A stretch of 64,000 bases of DNA, from the NCBI GenBank assembly GCA_028023455.1, contig JAQFVV010012446.1:5891501-5955500 (forward strand), read 5' to 3'. This DNA comes from Epiperipatus broadwayi. Taxonomy: Eukaryota; Onychophora; Udeonychophora; Euonychophora; Peripatidae. Shown here piece after piece: positions 1-10,600 of this stretch. A model generated the notes under the pieces. That model was not told the origin of the DNA. It made no database searches and was given only the letters and a program-made list of their open reading frames with translations. A program made the position numbers and the translations under genes. Position 1 is the stretch's first letter. Each line of letters opens with the position of its first letter.

Positions 1-115
1 GTTGAATGTATTTGGAATATTTAAATAAAGTTAATTTTTTCTAAAGACATTCAATACGCATATTAGATAATAGAAATTTGGACTCTATAAAGATACAATT
101 ATTAAATTTTGTTTT
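1..115 (+). repeat. Penelope-like element (family A) 3'-terminal fragment
   Basis: This stretch matches the 3' end of the long PLE copy near 39943-40045. The shared blocks are a TATTTGGAATATTTAAATAAAG-like run, then ACATTCAATACRCATATTAGAT and a short A-rich spacer. Only the terminal segment is present and it runs off the window start. It is presumably a solo terminal repeat or the end of a truncated insertion. Confidence 0.7.
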
Positions 116-117
116 AG

Positions 118-330
118 ATTGGGGCAAATTGCTCATGAATCATTTGATATAATTCAAACTGTGTATGACAATGAAGGTATGAGTCAACAGAAAGTTTTCA
201 AGTGTTTTGCAAAATTTTTGTGATGGCAGGGAGAGCATTGAAAACTCGTGTTGATTCCAAAATTCTAGTCCGAATGATTGAATTTTTAAAGCGTAAGGCC
301 TTGTCATAAGTTGGGGATCTATTTAATGAA
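118..330 (+). pseudogene. mariner-type transposase N-terminal (HTH) relic
   Basis: The + strand reads GQIAHESFDIIQTVYDNEG followed by MSQQKVFKCFAKFL and a stop. A GRESIEN block follows in another frame. This order (F-x-x-I-x-x-x-Y-x-x-E-x-M-S-x-x-x-V-F-x-W/C-x-x-x-F, then G-R-E-S) is the N-terminal helix-turn-helix of mariner-like transposases. The frame is broken and no DDD/DDE catalytic region follows, so this is a short dead fragment. Similar relics lie at 15.3, 35.1 and 51.7 kb on the other strand. Confidence 0.5.
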
Positions 331-699
331 ATTGCAAAATTTGCTTTAATTTTTCTATCATATTAATCCACATGCATATTGCTATCTGAGGGGGGGGTGC
401 ATTTATTGCCAAAGAACCCCATATTACAAATTTGTCATTTGTTTTCTGAACCTTTTACCAACACATGCAGGTTATTCTTTATAATAATGAAATGATTGAT
501 GCATGGATTTGGTTGATCTCAACGTTTTCCTTAATAAAATGTTTTGAACTTCAAAAATCATATAACATAATGCATTGGTCATATTAGATGAACACTGTCT
601 GGAATATAGTTTTTAAATTACGTTAAATCTTGGGCTGCCATATTTTGCCCTGAAAATCCATAAAGATTTTGGTGCATCTATATTGTGGTCATTTTAATT

Positions 700-835
700 A
701 AAGCAGAGAAGAAGATTAGAGTTCTGATGAAGACTGCTGGACAGTCGAAACTGTAAGGAAAATAAAGAAGTTTAAGAAAATGTTTTGCATTGAAGTGTAT
801 ATGAAGTGTTATAAGCAATATATATATGTCTGACA
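700..835 (+). repeat. PLE terminal fragment with hammerhead-like core
   Basis: CTGATGA at 724-730 is followed by one A, a GACTG/CAGTC hairpin with a CTGGA loop (732-746) and GAAA at 747-750. That is the hammerhead core order, with one extra A before stem II. The flank (TGTAAGGAAAATAAAGAAG, then a GAAGTGTATATGAA block) recurs at 14254-14330. It is probably a solo terminal repeat of a PLE family. Confidence 0.55.
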
Positions 836-999
836 AATGTCTTAGATAAAATCAAACTTTTGTGTATACTCTATTTGTCCATAGATCCTCTGACCAATTA
901 AAACATTTCCCGCTCTGGAACTGTTTATATTATTGTAAAACTTATTTAACTTTTTAGTTTACTATCCCTTTTCTATTTACAGTCATCTTCAGTCCTTGC

Positions 1000-1860
1000 A
1001 ATAAATATCAACAACCTCCTTCCAATGTTGTCATATATTCTTTATTTTTTAGATATATTATATAACTCGTCAACTGTTTTTTATTCATATTAATTTTTCA
1101 TAACTTCTTTTTTTCCTAATCAAATTATTTAAAATCTTGTTCTTTTTTTCATAATTATGTTCAAATACATAAAAATAAATCCTGTATCTATTACAATATT
1201 TTGCCAAACATAATGTGATGTAAAATAACCTCACCATAGATAATTAGAAATTTCTTTCCTTGGACGTCTTTGCTGCTCAAATTAAATATTCACTGCCTTT
1301 GAAAAGTTTTTTTATGTCACTATACATCCTCTTTTTTTCTCTCTCCTAATTATTTTCTTCTAACTGACAATCAGTGAATCATTTATTAGTACTGACAGAT
1401 CTTTTCTCTTATTTTATTTTAATTGTGATATGATGAAAGATGGCTTCTTCATCAAAGTTTTCTTCTATCTTATTTTAATTGTGACATGGTAAAATATAGG
1501 ATCTATCAAAGTAAAGAATCTTTCAGTCAATACACTAAAAAAATGTATTTGCCATTATATTTTTTCTTGTCATGTCCCACGATATCCAAAGTTTCAAATT
1601 TATTTATGCTTTATCCTATACCGTAATATCATTTTTGTCTCTTCGATAATTTTAGTCCCAAGATCATAACTGATCATTCTCCACACTCACTTTCTATATA
1701 ATCATTTAGTCGATACTTTTTTTGTGTAGCTTCGTTCTCTGCCTTCTTTTTGCTTATAAATTGTACTTTGTTAACAAATGCTTAATATTTTTTATATCTA
1801 TATTACATAGTTTATAAATAAATCACCTCAATTATTGCATTTGTACATATATTTTTTTAT
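1000..1860. other. AT-rich intronic sequence, no gene recognised
   Basis: The stretch is T-rich. A short ORF-like trace on the minus strand near 1000-1045 could be LINE debris but is too short to assign. No splice-bounded open exon with myosin similarity was seen. Confidence 0.4.
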
Positions 1861-1955
1861 TGCTAAAGATCCTGCTTATGCTTTAAAAATAAACTGCTTT
1901 TTTTACTACTACCATAAAATCTCGCATCTTATAGTCTGCTTATTTTTATAGATAC
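1860..1955 (-). repeat. LINE fragment
   Basis: The reverse complement matches 2990-3070 of the plus-strand LINE copy, just before its CCHC region. The same block appears at 31365-31455. Its order relative to the neighbouring minus-strand copy is wrong for one insertion, so it is a separate or rearranged piece. Confidence 0.5.
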
Positions 1956-1964
1956 TGATGTGAT

Positions 1965-2347
1965 GTTATGCACTGTGACTACTCCTTGTATGGAGTCAGG
2001 AATCTCTCGGCAACTATGCCCAGAGAAACCTGTTAGAAACTTTATCTTCCCTTTCCATTCCCCACCCTAAGTTTTCCCATATCCTGCTCCATTCCATTTC
2101 CACAACATAATCTTTGTCAACTCCATGGCCTTCATATCTAAATCTCCCTTATCTTTGCCCAAACCCAGCATAAAAATCAATAACCCACTTTCTGTATAAT
2201 CACTTTTCTTATGTTTGTTCTTCCACAACTTTATTATTTGTATCCTTTCAGTTTTCAAGCACTTACATTCAATTAATAGATGTCTAATATTTTCTCTGCT
2301 TTCCTTACGCAACTTGCAGACTAAATCACCATATTTTTCCATTTACA
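1965..2347 (-). pseudogene. LINE 3' end: C-terminal CCHC region and 3' UTR
   Basis: An open frame at 2067-2342 (minus) encodes a KYGDLVCKLRKE segment, then a [14 protein letters not shown] segment and a [13 protein letters not shown] segment. The C-x2-C...H-x4-C zinc knuckle is partly degraded: the second Cys of CKLCKE is Arg here. Such a knuckle lies C-terminal to the reverse transcriptase in many non-LTR retrotransposons. The adjoining 1970-2060 is the element's 3' UTR. The 5' truncation point abuts the start of a second copy in the opposite orientation. The clade cannot be assigned from this fragment. Confidence 0.65.
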
Positions 2348-2354
2348 TGTATAA

Positions 2355-3475
2355 TCAGAAAAATTGCTTGTTTGAATGTAAGAAAAAATTAGTAAATGAA
2401 GCAAAGAAAAGAAAGGGTTTAGTAAAGAAATTAACAGTGTTCTCATGTAATAAATATTATGTAGCTAGAATTGTATGGAAAGGGAGTTCTAGTAGCAGGG
2501 TTAACATATGGTAATGATGCGTTATGTGTTAGTAAAAGGGTATTAGATTACTTAGAGAAAGAACAAAGGGAAGTAAGAAAACGTGCTTTAGATGCAGAGG
2601 TATGGACAGCAAAGGAGGCAATTCAAGGAGAAATGGGATGGTCAAGTTTTTATATGAGAGATGCAGAAAGTAAAATGAAAATATTTGATAAGTTGCTGTT
2701 TATGGATAATAAAAGAATAGCCAGAATAGTATTTAATTGGGTTATGAATAAAGGACAGGCAACAAGATGGGTGAGAAAGGTAATGTAGTATGCAAAGGAT
2801 TTGGATAAAGAATTTATATCAGTATACTTGGAAAGGTGGGATGATTGTGTTAGGAGGATTGTTGAGTGTTATAGTGGTAAGGAATGGGATAAAAGAATAG
2901 ATGCATTAATAAAGAATAGGCAGTTGGAGAGATGGAGAACTAGTATGGAGAGTAAAAAGAGTTTAAATATATATAGAAGTAAACGGAACATTGGTTGCGA
3001 GTCAATTTATGATAATAGTAAGGAAAGTAGTTTATTGTTTATGGCTCGAACGGGATCTTTAGCAACAAGAGAATATACATGAAATGGAAAAATATGGGTG
3101 ATTTAGTGTGCAAATTATGTAAGGAAGATATAGAAAATATTAGGCATCTATCGATTGAATGTAAATACTTGAAAGCAGAAAGGGTACAAATAATGAAGTT
3201 ATGGGAGAATAAATATGAATAAAGTGATTATACAGAAAGTGGGTTATTGGTTTTTATGCTGGGTTTGGGAAAAGATAAGGGGGATTTAGATATAAAGGCC
3301 ATAGAGTTGACAAAGATTCTGTTGTGTAAATGGGATGGAGCAGATTATGAGAAAGCTTAGGGTGGGGAATGAAAGGGGAAGGTAAAGTGGCTAACAGGTT
3401 TCTTTGGGCCATAGTTACTGAGAGATTCCTGACTTCGTTTAAGGAGAAGTCACGGTGCATCACGTCACATCTATG
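2355..3475 (+). pseudogene. LINE (non-LTR retrotransposon) C-terminal ORF, broken
   Basis: This is a roughly 1.1 kb copy. Open pieces at 2471-2788 and 2798-3082 are separated by one in-frame TAG. After a frame change, 3081-3360 encodes a CCHC block (CKLCKEDIENIRHLSIEC) and a [18 protein letters not shown] block. The N-terminal part (LVAGLTYGNDALC) resembles the post-catalytic YG-x-E-x-x region of LINE reverse transcriptases. No catalytic YADD box is included, so the copy is 5' truncated. The 3' UTR at 3365-3475 is shared with the copies at 1.97 and 30.9 kb and ends in a G run (3491-3501). Together with the minus copy it forms a head-to-head inverted pair meeting near 2350. Confidence 0.7.
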
Positions 3476-3501
3476 CAATAAAGTCAAATGTGGGGGGGGG
3501 G

Positions 3502-4497
3502 GGTTTTCTGCAAGCTTTTTTCCCCACATTATTTATAATTTTTTTATGATATTTAATCTTATAGGTACACTAGCTCAAGACTATGTTTGCCGTTTTTTTT
3601 AATTTCATTGCATAAATCCTTATAACCACAGTCCCCCCCTCTCCCTTTTTTTTCCAAAGCTATATTGTATTTATTCAATTTGTTCTTATTATTTACGTTT
3701 TCTAGCCACTATCAAATTTTTTGACCATGTCTAATATAAAAAAACATTGATCCCTTTAACATGATTTTTTTTCTTTACTGAAAGTATTCATTGTTCTTCG
3801 TGGAATCAATATCTTTTTGTCTATTAATTCATAACCTAGCATATAATTAGTGGTATTTCTAGAATGTATTGTCCATCATATATATTTTTCCAATATCCCA
3901 ATTTGCTTTAATTGCATTCTGCTGAAATGAATGCACCTATCTTAAGAGAGAGTAGTGTGGTCTTCCTGTTTCAATTCTTTTTATTCAATTAATGGAAATA
4001 CTTTTAAATTGTAAAAATACATTTAATATTTCATAGCAAAATGAAGTTGTTAAACACTGTTAATGTTATTTTTTTTTTATGTTAATAATTTATTAATCGG
4101 AGAAAGTATTGATAGTAGTAAATTCAATCTTGGTGCATTTTCAGTACAGACTACCATTCAACAAGATACCACTGAAAATGCGTTATGGTTGTATTCAATA
4201 TTTTCAATGTTTTCTCTGAATATATGTATTAATATTGCTTTTAATTTATTACATTTCAATGAAAGGATTATCAGAATTGATTACGGTTTTTATAGAATTT
4301 TTTTTTGCTGTAATTTATAAATAGCCGAGCCTTTTTTTTTTTAAAATTTAATATTAATTTTCAAAATGAAATAGAAATTTATTTTGATTTTGCTAAAATT
4401 ACTTTTATTATAAAACCGTTTTTAATATATATTATTGTGTTATACTATTATATTTATCATCAGGCATTTCCTTTGTCGAATTCAATTGTTTATCTAG
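3502..4497. other. AT-rich intron upstream of exon 1
   Basis: No recognisable gene or repeat is seen, apart from T and A homopolymers. The open frame at 4063-4320 has no family features and reads through low-complexity T runs. The myosin exon that should precede 4498 (motor segment upstream of loop 2) was not found here, so this intron is longer than 4.4 kb. Confidence 0.4.
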
Positions 4498-4635
4498 ATT
4501 GATTTAGTGGCAGAGCTGTTTATGGATAAACCCGACAAGCCTGTCGCAAAAAGCAGAGGACCACAAGTTACAATCAAATCAGCTGTTGGGACATTAAAAA
4601 CGCAGAAAACGCACAAAAAGACGGTTGGATCTCAG
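4498..4635 (+). CDS. MYO5: MYO5 exon 1 of window: loop 2 region
   Basis: 46 codons, phase 0 at both ends, between TATCTAG and CTCAG|GTAAGA. It starts [11 protein letters not shown], where the family has LPELFxDD, and ends [10 protein letters not shown], the lysine-rich loop 2 that contacts actin. The translation continues directly into the next exon, as family members do (Q then FRxSL). Confidence 0.85.
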
Positions 4636-7600
4636 GTAAGAGTTTATCAGGAGTTTATTATATAATTAAAATGAATGTTTGGAATAAACAAAGAGCTTCT
4701 GATAATTGCTCAACAAGCTTTGTGATAAATGCTAGCAAGAGAAAGCTTGTTGAGCAATTAGCAAAGCTCTTTGTTTATATTTTACAAGCTTAAAAAAGAA
4801 AGGGGGGGTCATGTGATATATGACTATTTTTTAGTGGATGTTCGGAATATTTGTATAATTAAAATGTTAGAAAAATAAATCAAGTAATCGAATTAAATGT
4901 AAATTAAACTTCACATGATTAATCCTGAACGTGCTTATAGAAAACACATTCAGTTTGCATTAAGAGCTAACCATTCAGTTAAACCAACAATAGATTTTAT
5001 TTACTAATAATGGAGATTAGTGGGAACATTTCTTATATATATTGTACGAACTCAAGAAATCATAAAACATCATTTTTGATCGAAAGAAATAGTTAATAAA
5101 GTAGGAATAAGATTCTTTTACTGATTAAGGCAAAAAGTGTAGTTGCTTGGATGCATGCATCCGAATTTCTCTGACAGATATGTGATACCAATGCAAGCCT
5201 CAATATTTCATCATCGCCAGCAGCAGAAAATCTGATACAATAAACTTTTTTCAAAAAGGATAATGTTCCCCCAAAATAAAATTAGTAATTTATCTTACAC
5301 TTCAGCACACTAATAATTTTTTAAACATCAATAAAACAACCTGTAATTAATTTACTGATTTTACTGAGGAAAATAAAATCACTTAATCTGTCCAGCACAT
5401 TTGGAAATTTAACCTATTTACATAGTTAAAATGTCATTCTATAATTTCTGTCACTGAAAAATACAATAAAATATGTTACTCTTTAAAGACACAGTAGAAA
5501 AAATCATTAGCGGCCCGGGAACATTACATTTGATTGTTTTTGCATAGAAACAACGCCATCAAGTGGCTGTGCCTGGCTATCACAAGAGTACCCAAGATTT
5601 TATTTTAAAAAAAGGTAATAGAAATAAAATGTAATAAAAATTTGTTTTAAAAATCAAAGTTTTATTATATCAGAGGTAAGGATGTGTTTGTGTGTAAGGA
5701 AAAAAATTTAAAGACGTAGTAGAAAAAATTACTCGCGGCCTGGGAATGTTACATTTGATTGTTTTTGCAAAGAAACAACACCATCAAGCAGCCATGCCTG
5801 GCTATCACAAGAGTACCTAAAAACTAATAAATTGGTGCTAGTAGAATACATGCTTTATCCTTAAGATGGATCCATTATTCACATATTAACAAAGGAAAGA
5901 AAAAACTAATTGATAAGTTCATATTTAAAGAACATGTAAATAATATATTTAGCAATCAAACCAGTGCAGAATGATTACAAGACAAATAGATTTAATTAAT
6001 GCAAGCATTCAGTAAGAAATTAAATTATTAATGAGACAAATTGTTATTCCTTTAGGAATTAAATTACAAAACCAATCTATGAATTGAATAACAATAAAGA
6101 ATTAACAAGCATAACAATATGAAAAGTATTCAGTGTAATATCTATAAGAAAATAATTGACAGCAATAAATCTGTAAGAAATTAAATACCAAAAAAATGCA
6201 TCCATGTATGGACAAAATGAAAAGGGCTGATCCTATAAAAACACACACTAAGGAATTAATAACTGATAGCGTAACAAAGTGAAAAATAAGAAATGTGAAC
6301 CGTAAGTAAACATTTAGTGGCAATAAATTCCCAAGTAATGAAATTTTTAAAAAGCCACTCATTTCTTAAGAAAATTAAAAACATAGATGCCATAAAAAAT
6401 AGATAATCTAAAATTACATTTACAATAATAACTATAACAGAAATATAGGCTTATTATATATCTGTATCAATATATGTATTATATAGGGTATATGAGCACA
6501 GACTTTCACACGATCCACCACTCTCCACTTATCTCATAACACTGATACACTTGAACACATATATGTCAAAAAGATAAATAATCACCAATACACGTATTTC
6601 ATGCTAAACCAGCAATCATCAGTTGGTCCAGATTATCATCTTTAAACATATTCTCAGATATATATATTAAGCTAGCCAATCTTCGTACTTAATGGACAAG
6701 CTTCAATCCACTCCAACTCTTCCATCCAATTGAAAATCTGATTATGGAATGCTCAAAGGCCACCCTGAGATTCTCGTCACACCCATGTTGACCTAAGGTC
6801 AATCTGATCCCATGAAATATAACTGTGGAAATGAATAATGAGGCACGTGTACATTTTCAACAATATCTGTACTTTTTGTAGCATCCTTGTTCTTTATACT
6901 TTTTAACAGATTATATGATTTATTTTTTGTATTGTGTTTGTTAAATTCTTCCTTAGATTCAGTCTACATTTTGGTTTTGTAATTTAATTTTTTATGGATT
7001 TGTATTTGCCTTTATTGTTAATTTGTTATGAAATGCTTTTATTGGTCACATTAATCGAACGTTTTTTTAAATTATTGTGCATTGATTTGATGAAAAATAT
7101 ATTGCTTTCAAGTTTATTTTGTAAATTTTTTTTCTCATGTTTTTTTTTTATTTTTTATGAAAATATTGATTAGTTTTTTTCTTTGTTTTACTAATGTCTG
7201 GATAGTGACTCCATCTTAGCCGTAATGAATTTATTTTTACTTTGATAAACAGTACTTGACATTAGTTAATAAAATTGAATTACGAATAAGCTTAGTTCGA
7301 TAGCTTTAAAGTCTTTTTGTTTGTTTTTTTTTTTTGCTATTTATTTGCAAATCATGAGAATTATTAGCTTGATGGTGAAAACTTATCAAAACTTTGCAAA
7401 GTAAACTGCAACATTATCTGATAAGAAATTGCAGAACTCTTGTAAAAAGGCATATTTTATTTTCTGTAATTAAAAAAAAAAAACTCTTTCTAAATAATGT
7501 AGAAAATAGAGAAGTTTTAAAAATAGACTGATAGATTATTCATAATATTTAGGGAAAATCAGAATGTGGAAATACATTCTTCATAAAACTCAAAATTTTT

Positions 7601-10600
7601 CCTATTTGTGGTTCTGATTATAAATAGACTTGCTAAATTTGTACAATATAGGTGGATTAACCACATGGTAAATTGGAAAGTATGATCAAAGCAGGAACAT
7701 GTAATGAATTGGAGTTTAATAAATTGATTCAGGATGCTTGATTTTAAGTCTAACTTTACCGAAATATCTTCTCAAATCTTAAACAGTTATCCAAGCTTAC
7801 TTTCAAAAAGCAATAACTGAAAGTACAAATTCTATTATATAAAGAGCTTGCAAATAAGCTTTGCATAATATCCCCAGATCGGTTTCTGTACTGGCTTCCT
7901 CAGCGAGATGCTAGGATATTCAAACATTAGATTAAAAATACCAGGACAAGCCCAGCACTTTATCTAATGGATAACTATTAAGCAGAAAATCTTAAATTTT
8001 CAGACATTCATGTGTCTTATAATTCAGCTATATAACTTAAATAGCCATATGGGACTGAACCAAGTTCAGATACACCATATATTAATAGCTTTAGCAATAT
8101 AAAATCGCCAAAGCCTTAATAGCAAAAAATAAAATTACAAAGAAATCAAATCATTTGTCACATGACCTAATTTAATTTAATTTCACAGAATTTAGTTAAG
8201 ACGTACATTTTTCAAAATATTATATGTATGAGAGTAATTTTTTTATGAATGTGTCTAAAAAAAAATTAATGTTGAAAAATTTTTAGTTCCGAGATTCTCT
8301 CACATTACTAATGGAAACGCTAAATGCCACTACGCCCCACTATGTGCGCTGTATCAAGCCTAATGATCAGAAATTATCATTTACATTCGACCCTAAGCGA
8401 GCAATCCAACAACTAAGAGCTTGTGGTGTATTAGAAACTATTCGAATCAGCGCAGCCGGTTACCCCTCAAGGTATGTTCTAATAAAAAAATTTTAACATT
8501 AGCATTATGTATATGTGTGAGAGTCAGTATCACGCCATCTAACATTGACATATAAAATAAAGCTAATTATAAAACTTCATGGTATAAATGATGTAATGTT
8601 CTATCTCTTGTTACAATCATTTTTATTCATGTATTTCTAATATTATATGTATACATATAGCATATTAACCAATCACTTTTTTTCCTGGTAATTGGGCCAT
8701 AATCAACCCATTCAATATTCATTAGTAGTTAGAGGGGGGGGGGATAAAGAAAAATGCTTAATATATCCAGAAAATGGTAATCCTAGCATCTTCATGCTAT
8801 GTTTTAATAGTTTTGTTATGTCTGGAAAAATATTGAAAAGAAATTGCAATCATCCATAAAACCGCTCAAGAATTTTTTTGTTTTAATTAAGGCAACCACT
8901 AAAGTTTGGTCAATACTGGAATAAGCCAGAAATCTCGTACAAACTCGGTTAAAGGTAGCATTAGTGATTTTGTGTTTTTCCTGTTACCTCAATGTTCTCA
9001 GTGAGTTGCCATCACCAGTTTTGTGTTAGCTTTTACAGGAATATAATTAATGGGGCTCATTTATATAAAGGATAAAACCTCCAAAAAATATGAATACTGT
9101 ATAGTAAATTTGAAAGAATAATTCATTTGTTCTGGTTTTTTGCAAATTAGTCAAAAATTTTAACGTAAGTTTATTATTTCAATATAAAATTTTAGAAATA
9201 TATTAAACTAGAATTATTTTAATTCACAATGCTATTTTTTATTTTTATTTTATAGGGAGAATTTGTGAATTGGGGGTGGGAAATGGGGGGGGGGGGTTCA
9301 GAAGGAATAAGAATGAAGTCTGCGTTTATATAGTGATATTTATGGAGGCTGGGTATTTAATTGTTTCTTTTTTGTTTTTCCTTAGAATTTAAAAATGTTA
9401 TACTTTCTTTAATACATTATTATTATTTGATGCAGAATATAAAAAAAATTAAATGACCCTAAATAACTCATATGAGATAAAAGTATTTCCAACAGCCACT
9501 TGTATAGGAAGAGTGAAGGGAAAGGCAGTACTTATCAGGCTTTCCATTTATTGGGTGGTGAGAATTTTTGCATTTATCCCCATCCTAGTTAAAAATAGAT
9601 AGATAGCCATTTACTGACCAATATTGGATGGGTAGCTGGATTGATCTGTATGCCAACCCAGTTATTTCTAAGCACTCAAAATTGTTTTCAAGTTTTACAG
9701 CCCAGATTTGAATTCAGTCGTAGCCATAGTGGGCAGATACATTAACCATAGCACCATATGACCTTGATTGCACAGTAATTTATTTATGCAAATTAGAAAC
9801 ATATTTGTAAGATCGAATAATTTTATCTACAAAAGGGATAGATAAAATTCGGACAAATCACCAAACAAATATCTAGATGAGAATGGAGTTATCGCTGAGG
9901 GATAGGAAGATTAGTTGCATCAAAGTCCTGATAAAGAATGGCAGTTTTTATTGAGATTGGGAATGAGCCTGAAAAGATTTTAGAGTGGATTAATAAAATT
10001 TGCTAAATGTTGGAACAAAAAAAAAAAGCAATGATTATGTCAATATATAAAAAAATATAGTTAAACAGGAAGTTATAGAGAAGGTAATATTTTTTAAATA
10101 TTTTGATAGTTGATTGTCTGTTGAACAAAATAGTAATAATGATATTGTAATAGGAATTGCATTGCTTAAGTGGACTTTTAATAAAAGACGATATTATTTT
10201 GTATTCTGTTAAAGATAGATTGGAGGAAGGGACTAGAATTGCTTTGGAGTTTTATATTGGGGTAGAGATTTTAATGATTATGAAGGAAGTTTTTTGAAAA
10301 ACATCAACATTTTTGAGATGTTAATTTGGATGAGAATGAAAAAAATAAAGTGGAATGTAATGTTACTAACATTGAAAATAGTCAAATGGATTTATCGCTT
10401 GGGCGTTCTAGAAGTGGCAAAACTAGAATCAATCCCATGATGCTCCACTGTCTGATGGCTATTATTGGACTTCTGAAGAAAATAAATGATAAGCTTTGTT
10501 AAGACAATTATTTATAGGCAATAAATTAGTTAGGATATTTTTCCAATAAAAATATATGTATATCATTATTTTCAGACATTATTGATCCATTGCAAGATGA

